Shown: positions 45,720 through 54,936 of the stretch, one piece after another
How positions within the stretch are numbered: position 1 is the first letter of the stretch
Layout: each line of letters begins with the position of its first letter
Assembly: GCF_010500865.1 (NCBI RefSeq)
Contig: NZ_JAAAWN010000027.1
Location: 1-61,537, forward strand
DNA: 61,537 nt
DNA from: Alteromonas profundi
Lineage (GTDB): Bacteria > Pseudomonadota > Gammaproteobacteria > Enterobacterales > Alteromonadaceae
Reading direction: 5' to 3'
The notes under the pieces: model-generated
The model's input: the letters and a program-made list of their open reading frames with translations, nothing else
Database searches by the model: none
Told to the model about the DNA's origin: nothing
Program-made: the position numbers and the translations under genes

Positions 45720-47241
45720 AGTTCTGCTTAGAGAACCGTGATAAATGCATAATAGCTCGACTGAGTAAATCAACATTAAGTGGTGCGTTACTGCGTTTAT
45801 TCGTCGCGGTTTCGGTTATTTCATAACTACCATTACTTAATACATCGGTACGCTTACCGTCGTGAAATACCACAATACGTTCACCTGATGTACTCACTAG
45901 CCAATTACGTGATGGGCTAAGAAGGCTTTGCCCAGTTGAGTAGTAGTGTACAGGGGCATCACAGCCTAGCGCACTTAAAATTGTCGGCGCTATATCTTCG
46001 GTGCTGGCGACTTGCGCGTTCAACGCCATATTGCTGTACAAGGTACCCTTACTACTGCCACTTCCTGTGTGATAGCCTTGGGCAATAATCACGTTATGAT
46101 CGCGTAGCATCTCTTCGTCAAGATAACGTGCAATAGTAGCGGCGGGTAAAAAGGCCAGATGAAGACCACCGTGTTCATTAGACAGCGGTTGTCTGTAACT
46201 ACTAAACCGCGAGGTTTCTAGGCTCTCATCAAAATGAATAGAAACAGGCATGCCTAAGCCAGTGGGCAAGGCTAATAGCACAGGGCGCTTATTCTTAAGG
46301 GAGTCTTGGTATATTTCCGGTACCCCAAATAGGGTGGTGGTAATAAGTCCATCTAAAGAACTCGCTGTTGAATAGTAGTTAGTAAGCTGCTGTAAGTTAA
46401 AGCGCTCAATATTTTCAATGGGTGCGTCATCAGTTTGTACTATAACTGTGGTGCTCTCATTTACATCAACAGAACAGTAAACAGGCTCAGCAGGATAGTT
46501 GATGTTATGGATATCTGGGTTGAACTGCAATTGTTTGCGCTCTTCATACGCTGCAAGGTCTAACAAACCGTACCGCGACATGGTGGTTTTAGCGGTGGCA
46601 GGGTATGACAATGGAAACATATTGTCTTGTTTGATAATAGGTTGATATAGCTTCGCATCGGCCCAAACGTGAACGGCGTGGCTAGACACAAAACACACCA
46701 CAAAAAAGCTGGTGACAGGGATACCTACCTTATATTTAGTAAAACGCTCAATACGTTTCCAAATAGCATTGGCCAGTACAAGTTGAAAGCCAAGCCAAAC
46801 GATAAACAGCAAAAACAAATAGGCCCATTGTTGCCAGCCAAAGGTACTAATTTGGGTTTGTGCCTCGTTTCTTAATAAGTCTGCAGCATGGAAGCTAAGA
46901 TGAAAACCTGTTCGATTAAATAGCAGTGCATCGAAAGCTAACAGCGCCAACCCCACCGCCGCAATGATAGACGCGCTGGCTTTTATCACTCGAATGTTCG
47001 AGGCTAAATAACACAGCGGTAGTACAAAAATTACAAACCCAAAAAAGGTCATAAAGCCAATATGACCAAACCAGTTTGTAAAAAGGTAAAGTGTACCTAC
47101 GCCTGTACCCGGCATGGGGGATGAAAAAACAAAAATAGAGGCAATGACAATAGCTATAATAATATTGGCTAATGCAAACCAGTGCCCCCAGTTAACCAGT
47201 TTTGTCACCCGTTGACGGCGAGGAGATTCTGCTAATATCAT
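45718..47241 (-). CDS. lapC: YejM/LapC/PbgA-type inner-membrane regulator of LPS synthesis
   Basis: In enterobacteria this protein controls LPS amount by binding LapB and restraining FtsH degradation of LpxC. The 507 residues begin with VNWGHWFALANIIIAIVIAS, which matches the start of E. coli YejM as I recall it. About five membrane helices cover residues 15-190, HVWADAKLYQPI follows, and a periplasmic arylsulfatase-like domain completes the protein. It is about 80 residues shorter than the E. coli protein. Its order with yejL and the divergent yejK is the same as in E. coli, which supports the assignment. Confidence 0.88.
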   Translation of the reverse strand: MILAESPRRQRVTKLVNWGHWFALANIIIAIVIASIFVFSSPMPGTGVGTLYLFTNWFGHIGFMTFFGFVIFVLPLCYLASNIRVIKASASIIAAVGLALLAFDALLFNRTGFHLSFHAADLLRNEAQTQISTFGWQQWAYLFLLFIVWLGFQLVLANAIWKRIERFTKYKVGIPVTSFFVVCFVSSHAVHVWADAKLYQPIIKQDNMFPLSYPATAKTTMSRYGLLDLAAYEERKQLQFNPDIHNINYPAEPVYCSVDVNESTTVIVQTDDAPIENIERFNLQQLTNYYSTASSLDGLITTTLFGVPEIYQDSLKNKRPVLLALPTGLGMPVSIHFDESLETSRFSSYRQPLSNEHGGLHLAFLPAATIARYLDEEMLRDHNVIIAQGYHTGSGSSKGTLYSNMALNAQVASTEDIAPTILSALGCDAPVHYYSTGQSLLSPSRNWLVSTSGERIVVFHDGKRTDVLSNGSYEITETATNKRSNAPLNVDLLSRAIMHLSRFSKQN

Positions 47242-47253
47242 AGTAAGGCTCGC

Positions 47254-47469
47254 TTAACTTTGAACACTCTTTTTGAGCACATTGGCGAATTGATCTGCCA
47301 TGGCTTGGCGATTCTCAGGGGCAACCTGATTATTTAATATGTGGGTGATAACATTACCTAACACCATAAGCGATAAATCTCTATCGGCTTTGTTTTTCTC
47401 TAGTGTTAAAATAACTTCGTTCATTAGCGCTTCGAATTCGTCGTTAGTGTAACGGCTATTCTGGGGCAT
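47254..47469 (-). CDS. yejL: YejL family small protein (DUF1414)
   Basis: This small protein of unknown function has 71 residues. MPQNSRYTNDEFEALMNEV and DLSLMVLGNVITHILN match E. coli YejL as I recall it. There is no membrane or export signal. It is 12 bases before the lapC gene and divergent from yejK, the conserved enterobacterial arrangement. Confidence 0.93.
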   Translation of the reverse strand: MPQNSRYTNDEFEALMNEVILTLEKNKADRDLSLMVLGNVITHILNNQVAPENRQAMADQFANVLKKSVQS

Positions 47470-47529
47470 TGTGACGCCTCTTTTTTATGTTTTCTTTGAT
47501 AAAAAGAATGGTTTTAGTCGTAAAATGAT

Positions 47530-47535
47530 TATAAT
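47530..47535 (+). promoter_or_regulatory. candidate -10 box TATAAT for yejK
   Basis: A perfect TATAAT lies within the palindrome GATTATAATC (47528-47537) in the divergent yejL/yejK gap. No clear -35 box is seen at the usual distance. Confidence 0.35.
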
Positions 47536-47628
47536 CGTTGTTTGAGTGATAACAATGATTCATTCTAAAATCCCGCAAATCCTTGGATATTTCTGACACT
47601 TTTTAAGCAACAGGACACCCTTTCATTT

Positions 47629-48723
47629 ATGAGTGCATTGATTCACCACTTTGTTGTACACCGTTTAGTCGTTAATAAAGATGACAAGATAGAAGCGATC
47701 CCTCGTGATAACTGCTTAGCAGTAACACCGGAAATCGAGCTATTAGCGCAACAGATTAACCATAGTTTTAATGCAAAACCAGGAAAGGGCGTGGGCCATT
47801 TCGTTAATGAGGTAGCGCATGAAACCAATGATACGGCAACCGACGAGCAACAGGCTGGCCAAGATGTATCTGAGTTTGCCAGCCAGTTAAAAAACTACAT
47901 GGATATTAAAAAGGCTGCGGGCGATAACGTAGAAGACGCATTTCATGCTTTTTCACTTTCCGCCACCAAGCGTTTGGTAAAAACATTAGCTGAAACCGGC
48001 ACCGTAGAAACGGGTTTTTTGATATTTTGCCAATACGAATTTTTAGCCACCCAATATTTAATGATTGCGCTATTAAACACGCGCTCTCACGTAGAAGTAA
48101 CCAATTCACTCGATCTTTCTGCCCGCGAACATTTAGACCTAGCACGCATGCAGTTAGCAGTAAGGTTTGATTTAACCCAATGGGAAGTGCAGCCAGAACA
48201 GCAGCGTTATGTCAGCTTCATCAAAGGAAGAATGGGCCGTAAGGTATCAGACTTTTTTATGCAGTTTGTTGGCTGTGAAGAATTGGTAGATGTAAAGCAA
48301 CAAAATAAACAGCTTATTTCCTCGGTAGATGCCTATCTCGCGAGCGAGTCGTTAGATCCACAAGAACAACATCAACATCGCGAAGAGGTAAAAAGCTACT
48401 TTAAAGAGAAAATTGACGCAGGTGAAACCTTATCGGTGGACGAATTAGCCAACCGGTTACCGGCAAATGAAGAAAGTAACAGTAACTTTTCCTCGTTTAC
48501 TGCAACACTCGAAACGCCACTTGAAAAGGAAATTCAACCGGATCCTGCAGCATTAAAACAGTTAGCGAAGTTTAGTGGGCAAGGGGGCGGCGTATCGGTA
48601 AGTTTTGAGAGAAAGCTTATGGGTGAAAGGGTATTTTACGATCCTGCTACCGATACCCTAACCATTCGTGGAATTCCACCAAATTTAAAAGATCAGCTTA
48701 ATCGACAATCTTCCACGGACTAA
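47629..48723 (+). CDS. yejK: nucleoid-associated protein YejK/NdpA
   Basis: This is a DNA-associated protein of the 37-kDa nucleoid family, 364 residues. IHHFVVHRLVVNKDD and the later FFMQFVGCEELVDVKQQNKQ fit the family; E. coli YejK has about 335 residues, so the length is normal to slightly long. It faces away from yejL and lapC. AGGACA-like sequence before the ATG is a modest binding site. The next gene starts 65 bases after the stop. Confidence 0.9.
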   Translation: MSALIHHFVVHRLVVNKDDKIEAIPRDNCLAVTPEIELLAQQINHSFNAKPGKGVGHFVNEVAHETNDTATDEQQAGQDVSEFASQLKNYMDIKKAAGDNVEDAFHAFSLSATKRLVKTLAETGTVETGFLIFCQYEFLATQYLMIALLNTRSHVEVTNSLDLSAREHLDLARMQLAVRFDLTQWEVQPEQQRYVSFIKGRMGRKVSDFFMQFVGCEELVDVKQQNKQLISSVDAYLASESLDPQEQHQHREEVKSYFKEKIDAGETLSVDELANRLPANEESNSNFSSFTATLETPLEKEIQPDPAALKQLAKFSGQGGGVSVSFERKLMGERVFYDPATDTLTIRGIPPNLKDQLNRQSSTD

Positions 48724-48788
48724 TCGCTGATTTAGCGCGTAAAAAAACGTATACTAACGATAGAAAACGAACACGATTCAAGGGTGTT

Positions 48789-49664
48789 ATGCAATTATTT
48801 GTAAATGATTTGACAGTGATGGACTTTTCTTACCTTTGCCCAAAGCGTGGCATGGTAGGGGAAAGTTGGATTGTCGATGTAATTTTGGACGGTGAACTCA
48901 ACGAAGAGAGCATGGTTCAAGATTTTGGAAAGGTGAAAAAGAACCTTAAACGTTTGATTGATGAATATGTTGATCACAAGTTACTTGTACCTGCCGAATA
49001 CGTAGGCGCTGATGTAATACACGACGAAACCTCGGAACAAGTTGAGGTACGTTTTGGTTGTGAAGATGGGCGGCAAATTATGTTGCATTGTCCAGCAGAA
49101 GCGTACGCATTTTTGTATTCCGACGTAGTAACGATGGAGTCTGTAAGCGTGTATTTAAAAGACGTACTTGCTACTCATTTGCCAGAAAATGTAGACAACA
49201 TAACGTTGAAGCTTAGAACGGAAGTGATCAACTCGCCGTTTTACCATTACACGCATGGTCTTAAAAAGCATGATGGAAACTGTCAGCGTATTGCTCATGG
49301 GCATCGTTCACGTATTGATATTATTCTAGACGGCGAGGTAAGCGAGTCCTGGCAAGCTTATTGGGCTAATCGTTGGGAGGATATTTATATTGCCTCCAGC
49401 GAAGATGAAATTAATTATACCGAACGTAAAATGAGCGGTGAAGTAGGCGAGCCCAGCGCATATTTTTGTTTTGCGTATGAAGCGTCTCAAGGGTACTTTG
49501 AACTACTGATCCCTAAGTCTGATTGCGAAGTTATAGACACAGATTCCACTGTAGAGTGCTTAGCGCAGTATTTATTGGTAGAGCAGAAAAAGCGGACACC
49601 CGATGCCACGTGCCAAGTCATTGCATATGAAGGTGTAGGCAAGGGCGCAATGGTAGCGGAGTAG
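48789..49664 (+). CDS. tandem 6-pyruvoyl-tetrahydropterin synthase (QueD-like) protein
   Basis: This is a fusion of two PTPS-fold halves in 291 residues. The second half, from about 140, carries the zinc ligands: YTHGLKKHDGNCQRIAHGHR has the first His, the Cys and HGH, as in QueD. The first half has the fold-characteristic ILDGELNEESMVQDFGKVKK (QueD: GEVD...IDFAELK) and VDHKLL, but lacks the HGH cluster, with SYLCPKRGMVGESWIVDV in its place. The single QueD enzyme is about 120 residues. The function may be pterin-related catalysis with one active and one structural half, but no partner queuosine gene is nearby. It precedes the M23 gene by six bases. Confidence 0.78.
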   Translation: MQLFVNDLTVMDFSYLCPKRGMVGESWIVDVILDGELNEESMVQDFGKVKKNLKRLIDEYVDHKLLVPAEYVGADVIHDETSEQVEVRFGCEDGRQIMLHCPAEAYAFLYSDVVTMESVSVYLKDVLATHLPENVDNITLKLRTEVINSPFYHYTHGLKKHDGNCQRIAHGHRSRIDIILDGEVSESWQAYWANRWEDIYIASSEDEINYTERKMSGEVGEPSAYFCFAYEASQGYFELLIPKSDCEVIDTDSTVECLAQYLLVEQKKRTPDATCQVIAYEGVGKGAMVAE

Positions 49665-49670
49665 TCGATT

Positions 49671-50561
49671 TTGTATTTTGTTAAAAACACCCTCGTTGGC
49701 ATAATAGCGGTATCATCCTTTATGGTAACCCCGGCCCTGGCGGTTTCGTTGTCAAACATGGCGCCGATGGCAAACGCAGAAAAAGGCGCTGCGCAACATT
49801 TAGCCGATAAGACGGTGCAGCTGCACGGAACTATGACCCAAGGCAGTTTACTTCGAGGGCAAGTACCCGTTGGCACAGAGGTTGTTCTTGATGGCGAGCC
49901 GGTACGGGTAAATAAACAGGGCAAATTCGTGATAGGCTTTGAGCGAAAAGCTGAGCTATCTCATCGCCTAGAAGCCACATTCCCTGACGGTACTAGAGTA
50001 GAGAAACCCATTGAGTTAGCAGAACGGGCGTATAATATACAGCGCATTGATGGCTTAGATCAGAAAATGGTATCGCCCCCCGAATCGGTACTCGCGCGTA
50101 TTAAACAAGACAATATTGATGTGGCAAAGGCACGTAGCCAGGTTACCGACCTAGATGCCGTTTTCACCCGTTTCCAGTGGCCTGCGAAAGGGCCCATAAC
50201 TGGCGTTTATGGCAGTCAGAGAATTTTAAATGGTACGCCAAAGTGGCCGCATTATGGTGTAGATGTAGGCGGAGCAACAGGCACGAAAGTGACCGCACCG
50301 GCTAGTGGAACAGTAACCTTAGCGCAAGATCTCTACTACTCGGGTAATACGCTAATTATCGATCATGGTATGGGCGTATTTTCTACATTTCTTCACCTAA
50401 ATGCGGTAACGGTTAAGGTAGGAGATAAGGTCGCCCAAGGCGAACAGATAGGCACGATAGGAGCTACGGGGCGGGCCACAGGTCCTCATTTAGACTGGCG
50501 AATTAATTGGCGAAAAATGCGCTTAGACCCACAAACTTTGGTGAGTGGTTTACCACAATAG
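49671..50561 (+). CDS. M23 (LytM) family zinc metallopeptidase, secreted
   Basis: This is a predicted periplasmic peptidoglycan endopeptidase. Of 296 residues, 1-24 form a signal peptide ending PALA. A linker and an immunoglobulin-like part follow, then the LytM domain from about 170: the zinc ligands are in HYGVDVG (His and Asp), and the HxH pair is in FLHLN ... GPHLDWR, so it looks catalytically complete. It starts at TTG 49671, with GGAG nine bases upstream; no in-frame ATG lies before the signal peptide. It is probably co-transcribed with the preceding pterin-fold gene. Confidence 0.88.
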   Translation: MYFVKNTLVGIIAVSSFMVTPALAVSLSNMAPMANAEKGAAQHLADKTVQLHGTMTQGSLLRGQVPVGTEVVLDGEPVRVNKQGKFVIGFERKAELSHRLEATFPDGTRVEKPIELAERAYNIQRIDGLDQKMVSPPESVLARIKQDNIDVAKARSQVTDLDAVFTRFQWPAKGPITGVYGSQRILNGTPKWPHYGVDVGGATGTKVTAPASGTVTLAQDLYYSGNTLIIDHGMGVFSTFLHLNAVTVKVGDKVAQGEQIGTIGATGRATGPHLDWRINWRKMRLDPQTLVSGLPQ

Positions 50562-50639
50562 CGCAGTATTAAACACCGAATAGCCGCGTTATTACGGCTA
50601 ATCTGTGTATAGTTAGATATTACTTTTATGGCTGTGGGT

Positions 50640-52433
50640 TTAGGCGCGCGCTAACCAAGTATTAAACTTATCGTTATCTTCGATAGTGAAAAATGCCCGA
50701 TCTTTACGTGCTTCAATAACCGCCAGTGTAAGGTTAATTAACTGACCATCTCGTATTACCGTTATTTTCACTGTGTCGGTTGTTGCATTATCGAGCAAAC
50801 GTTGTAATTTTACCGCGGTCACAATTTCATCGTTAATGGCCAATAGCGTGTCGTTCACCATCACACCTGCTTGGGCCGCAGATAGCCCTTCAAACACCTG
50901 CGTTACGGTTAGCCCTAACGTCGCAGGCTTATAATTAGCACCAAATTGATGGCGTATACCCGCAAAAGCGGTTTTCCCCCCCTTATCATCCGCACTTACC
51001 GCTGTACGGGTATGTAACGCTAGACCAATGTCATCTAACCAGCGTTCAAGGGGCACATCGTCGGTGCCATACACCACAGCATTTAAATATTCGCTAATAT
51101 CAATATCGAAATGGTCTTGGCAAATGCGCGCAATTACATCGTCTGGGGTGCCAATTTCATCGCGCCCATAGCGTTCCCACAGTACCTTCATCACGTTGTC
51201 TAGACTCACCCGGTTGTCGGTATGCTTACGAAGCAGCAAATCTAACCCAAATGCAATAATGCCGCCCTTGGTGTAATAAGATACAATATTATTAGTAGCG
51301 CTGGCGTCTTGTTTATAGAATTTAGTCCATGCATCAAAGCTACTCTGTGCAGCCGATTGTTTGAACCGCCCCGCGTTTTGTAATAACCGGGTGAGGTTCT
51401 GCGCGACAATATCTAGGTATTTTTCACCGTCTATAACCCCCGCGCGCGCTAGCGTGACATCATCATAAAAACTGGTAAAGCCCTCGTAAATCCATAGCTG
51501 GTTGGTATAGGTTTCTTCTTGTAACTGTGGCGCTACCATTACTTCTGGTTTAATTCGCTTTACATGCCACGTGTGGAAAAGCTCATGACTACATAAACTT
51601 AGAAAGGTAATGTAGCCATCAGTTTTGTGTCCCTTGTCTTCACCAACTAGCGGTAACTCATAACGCGGGTACAAAAGGGCAGTGGAATTGCGGTGCTCTA
51701 ACCCGCCAAAGCCATTGTCGGCTAACAACGTCATAAATAAGTAACGTGAAATAGGGTGAGGCGCACCAAATAGCTGCAGATGATGTTCACAAATTGGCGT
51801 TAAGTCTTCGGCTATACGCGCTTTATCGATGTTTTGATGCCCTGAAAATAACAAATCAAAGGTGATACCTTGCACATCAAAACGATATGTCTCACATTCA
51901 CCAATAAAGATTGGATGATCGATAAACTCAGCGTAACTTTCACTGTAAAACTGCCACTGTTCGGGGCTATTGTCGTGGTTTATCGGTGACATACTAGTGT
52001 GTGCTTTCCAGCTCGCTTTAGGGGGAGGGGCGATAGATAGCTCACAAGGTAAGTGTTGCATTTCCTTAACGTTTAAAAATGCGCTTGTACCGTTAATAAA
52101 TGCATATTGGTGGTTGATAAAGGCAGAGCGAACCGACAAATCGTTGGCGTGTACTATATATTTCACCACTAGTGCATCGCCGCTACTGTGTACCAGCCAC
52201 GTTTGTTTATCGCACTTTTCAAATGCTACTTTATGGCCGGTTTCAAACTGGCAAAATTCAATTTCCACAATGTTTTTTGCAAAGTCTCGTACCATATAGC
52301 TTCCAGGTATCCAGCTTGGCAATGAAAACGTAAGTAATTGGGCATCATGCTTAGGTACCGTTAGCGTCACGGCAAACAAATGTTGCTGCCAACAATGAAG
52401 AGAAAGTTGATACTGTAGCCTTGTTGAATTCAT
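50640..52433 (-). CDS. M61 family aminopeptidase with PDZ domain
   Basis: This is a zinc peptidase of the glycyl aminopeptidase family, 597 residues. The N-terminal beta domain (about 1-170) is followed by the catalytic HExxH in CSHELFHTWHVKR near 277 and the third ligand Glu in IYEGFTSFYDD near 317. A PDZ domain fills about 475-580 (LGLTVTQVFEGLSAAQAGVM). There is no clear signal peptide, so it may be cytoplasmic. The peptide substrate is unknown. It is convergent with the M23 gene. Confidence 0.92.
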   Translation of the reverse strand: MNSTRLQYQLSLHCWQQHLFAVTLTVPKHDAQLLTFSLPSWIPGSYMVRDFAKNIVEIEFCQFETGHKVAFEKCDKQTWLVHSSGDALVVKYIVHANDLSVRSAFINHQYAFINGTSAFLNVKEMQHLPCELSIAPPPKASWKAHTSMSPINHDNSPEQWQFYSESYAEFIDHPIFIGECETYRFDVQGITFDLLFSGHQNIDKARIAEDLTPICEHHLQLFGAPHPISRYLFMTLLADNGFGGLEHRNSTALLYPRYELPLVGEDKGHKTDGYITFLSLCSHELFHTWHVKRIKPEVMVAPQLQEETYTNQLWIYEGFTSFYDDVTLARAGVIDGEKYLDIVAQNLTRLLQNAGRFKQSAAQSSFDAWTKFYKQDASATNNIVSYYTKGGIIAFGLDLLLRKHTDNRVSLDNVMKVLWERYGRDEIGTPDDVIARICQDHFDIDISEYLNAVVYGTDDVPLERWLDDIGLALHTRTAVSADDKGGKTAFAGIRHQFGANYKPATLGLTVTQVFEGLSAAQAGVMVNDTLLAINDEIVTAVKLQRLLDNATTDTVKITVIRDGQLINLTLAVIEARKDRAFFTIEDNDKFNTWLARA

Positions 52434-52544
52434 AAGGTTCCTAGTCTGAAAATAGGTTTAATATAATGCCTTATTGGGAAGATTTTGTCAGCTGAGCTAA
52501 AATTGGTTACATTGTAGTTAATAATAAAAAATAAGAAGTGTCGA

Positions 52545-53228
52545 ATGGAAGAAAAAGTAGTTAACAGACGTATGGATAGGGAAGATGTAGAAAGTTTACG
52601 CTCCTTACTCCCAGGCGCTGTGGTGGACCTTCAAATTACCACACCCACCGCCCCCCGTAGGGTAAAAACTGGCTACGTGGGCTTAGATTTGGGCAACTGC
52701 TTATTTTTCCAGGCGCCTACCTCGGCAAAATGGATGTCTACGCGGGATTTACTCACCGTGGGAAATGAGCTCGTGGTGCGCTATGTTCTTGAAGGGAGTG
52801 CGGGGCAGGTAATAGCGTTTCGGGTAAAGGTATTAAAGCTACTTGCTAAACCCACAGGCTTATTAATTACTAGTTTCCCCTCCCACATTGAATCTATTGG
52901 GCTTAGAGCGAATAAACGGACTCAGCCCGGCATATCGGTAAAAGTAAGTGCTGAATCCTTCCCAGAAGCTGAAAAGGTAAAAGGGATTATAGTCGATATC
53001 TCTCGTCATGGCTGCAGAATCGCTTTGCCCCTTAACCCCGAATGGCCGGTAATGCTAGATAACGCAAGCATTACGCTAACCTATTCTACCGACGGGGAAG
53101 AAACCGATATACAAGCTAAGGTAAGAAACCACAAACTCGAAAGTGATTTTGTGTATTACGGTATAAAATTCGACAGTGATGAAGAAACAGTGAATGCACT
53201 TTTATCTCGTCACACATTGATAGGGTAA
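52545..53228 (+). CDS. PilZ-domain c-di-GMP-binding protein
   Basis: This is a predicted c-di-GMP effector of 227 residues. The N-terminal half is a YcgR-N-like beta domain (about 15-115). The PilZ domain has the binding motifs RANKRTQPG (RxxxR, about 125) and DISRHGCRI (DxSxxG, about 147), so ligand binding is expected. In relatives such proteins slow flagellar motility or affect other surface functions. The window also holds a GGDEF-EAL enzyme at 57935 that could supply or remove the ligand. Confidence 0.88.
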   Translation: MEEKVVNRRMDREDVESLRSLLPGAVVDLQITTPTAPRRVKTGYVGLDLGNCLFFQAPTSAKWMSTRDLLTVGNELVVRYVLEGSAGQVIAFRVKVLKLLAKPTGLLITSFPSHIESIGLRANKRTQPGISVKVSAESFPEAEKVKGIIVDISRHGCRIALPLNPEWPVMLDNASITLTYSTDGEETDIQAKVRNHKLESDFVYYGIKFDSDEETVNALLSRHTLIG

Positions 53229-53277
53229 AACACGTTTAGCGTGTAAGAGTATAATAATTAAAAATGAGAGGTTGCCT

Positions 53278-53739
53278 ATGCGCACCATAGAAAGGTTGCT
53301 CACCCAATACAGCGAAAGCCACCAAAACAAAACAAATGTGCTTATTCATGGTATTGCTGTACCCAGTATTTATTTTGTTACTTTAGGGCTAATTTGGTGT
53401 ATTCCTGTCCCCGATTTTCTTGCCACACTAAACGTGACATGGGCCCACGTTGTCGCCATTCCTGTACTGTATTATTACTTTTCCTTGTCTGGGCCTATAG
53501 GCGCGGCAATGACACTACTCACCTTAGCTTGCTTTGGCGGGGTTAAGCTGTTGTTGCACTTTAACATTGGGGTGTGGCAATTTTGCCTCGCGCTTTTCGT
53601 TGTAATGTGGATACTGCAATTTGTAGGACATAAAATTGAGGGTAAAAAACCATCATTTTTTGAAGACTTACGGTTTTTATTAGTAGGCCCTGCATGGTGG
53701 TGGATGCATTGGCTAAAACGAATGAATATCAGCTACTAA
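53278..53739 (+). CDS. Mpo1-like (DUF962) membrane protein
   Basis: This is a small integral membrane protein of 153 residues with about four hydrophobic helices. Yeast Mpo1, a 2-hydroxy fatty acid dioxygenase, is the characterised relative. The conserved His residues that would bind iron are present in LIHGIAVP (about 24) and VGHKIEGKKPSFFED (about 121). ATG 53278 is preferred to the TTG at 53272 because GAGAGG ends seven bases before it. No partner lipid gene is adjacent. Confidence 0.82.
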   Translation: MRTIERLLTQYSESHQNKTNVLIHGIAVPSIYFVTLGLIWCIPVPDFLATLNVTWAHVVAIPVLYYYFSLSGPIGAAMTLLTLACFGGVKLLLHFNIGVWQFCLALFVVMWILQFVGHKIEGKKPSFFEDLRFLLVGPAWWWMHWLKRMNISY

Positions 53740-53747
53740 ATTCTTTT

Positions 53748-53766
53748 GGGGGCGTTCGCCCCCTTT
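53748..53766 (+). terminator. possible weak terminator after the Mpo1-like gene
   Basis: GGGGGC and GCCCCC form a strong six-bp stem with a GTTC loop, but only three T residues follow. Confidence 0.4.
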
Positions 53767-53860
53767 GTGCGACAAGACGCAGATGAAGTACGACCAAGCC
53801 GCTACGGTGTACGCTCGGCTTGCGTATAATTACGCTATTAATTTATAAACTGGTGATTAT

Positions 53861-54934
53861 GTGAGTCGCTTTCAGCGTGTTATTGAAAGTAATGAGCGCC
53901 TGTTTTGGGCATTACACAGCGCAGGGTGGGCAGGTTTCGCTATAATTTATTATATCGGCTCCTTTTTGCATGATGTTCGCCCTATCTGGGTCTTTATTAT
54001 ATTGCTCAATGCCTATGCCGGATGGTTGCTCACCATACCGCTTCGCTATATCTATCATTGGGCGAGAAAACAAACACCGCTTAAAATGCTAACCGTGGTG
54101 GTGGTGTCCTGCTACCTAATTGCCATGTTATGGGCGGTGGTAAAAAACGTTAATTATTGGGAAATCTATAAACACGGCTACCGACCAGACGAATGGTATA
54201 TGTATTTAACCAATACCATTAACTCATTAATCATGGTGGGGTGTTGGAGCGGTGTGTATTTCGGCATTAAAAACTTTCAAATGCTGCAAAAAGAAAAGCA
54301 AAATGCTTTGAAAGCGAGCACCATGGCGCACCAAGCACATATAAAAATGCTTCGCTATCAGCTAAACCCCCATTTTTTGTTTAATACACTAAATGCTATT
54401 TCTACACTTATTTTATTGAAAGAAAATGATACGGCTGAAGCCATGGTCTCTCGTTTGAGCGACTTTTTACGTTATTCATTAGATAACGATCCCATTAAAC
54501 GAGTGCCGTTAGGCCAAGAAATTAAAGCCCTACGTTTGTATTTAGAAATTGAAAAAGTAAGGTTTGACGACAGATTAGAGGTACGTTGGGATATAGACGA
54601 GGAGTGTGAAAATGCTCTTGTACCCAGTATGATATTGCAACCCATTATTGAAAATGCCATTAAACATGCCATATCAAAAATGGAAAATGGTGGGCAAATA
54701 GCTATCACCGCCCGCACCTTCGGTAATGATTTGCTGATGGATGTAGCAGATAATGGCCCCGGGGCTGATATTAAAAATGGTCAGCTTAGTCGCGAAAATG
54801 GCGTCGGGTTGGCCAACATTAAAGAGCGTCTGCACTCTTTGTATCAACGGGATTTTGCGTTTTCTATAGAACATAACCAGCCGTCAGGGGTGCGAGTACG
54901 TATTCGTATTCCTTATGAAGTAAAGGATGTATAA
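53861..54934 (+). CDS. LytS/YehU-family sensor histidine kinase
   Basis: This is a membrane sensor kinase of 357 residues. About four membrane helices (residues 15-145) come first, then a coiled segment (QKEKQNALKASTMAHQAH). The phosphoacceptor His171 is in RYQLNPHFLFNTLNAIST, followed by the ATP-binding ILQPIIENAIKHA and DNGPGAD boxes. The start is GTG 53861. It is followed two bases after its stop by the LytTR regulator gene, forming a cognate pair. The signal is unknown; there is no long periplasmic sensor domain. Confidence 0.93.
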   Translation: MSRFQRVIESNERLFWALHSAGWAGFAIIYYIGSFLHDVRPIWVFIILLNAYAGWLLTIPLRYIYHWARKQTPLKMLTVVVVSCYLIAMLWAVVKNVNYWEIYKHGYRPDEWYMYLTNTINSLIMVGCWSGVYFGIKNFQMLQKEKQNALKASTMAHQAHIKMLRYQLNPHFLFNTLNAISTLILLKENDTAEAMVSRLSDFLRYSLDNDPIKRVPLGQEIKALRLYLEIEKVRFDDRLEVRWDIDEECENALVPSMILQPIIENAIKHAISKMENGGQIAITARTFGNDLLMDVADNGPGADIKNGQLSRENGVGLANIKERLHSLYQRDFAFSIEHNQPSGVRVRIRIPYEVKDV

Positions 54935-54936
54935 GC

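Noticed and set aside
50581..50601. AGCCG/CGGCT hairpin between the M23 and M61 genes as a terminator
   Set aside because: The stem is short and no T-tract follows on either strand, so I could not support the call.
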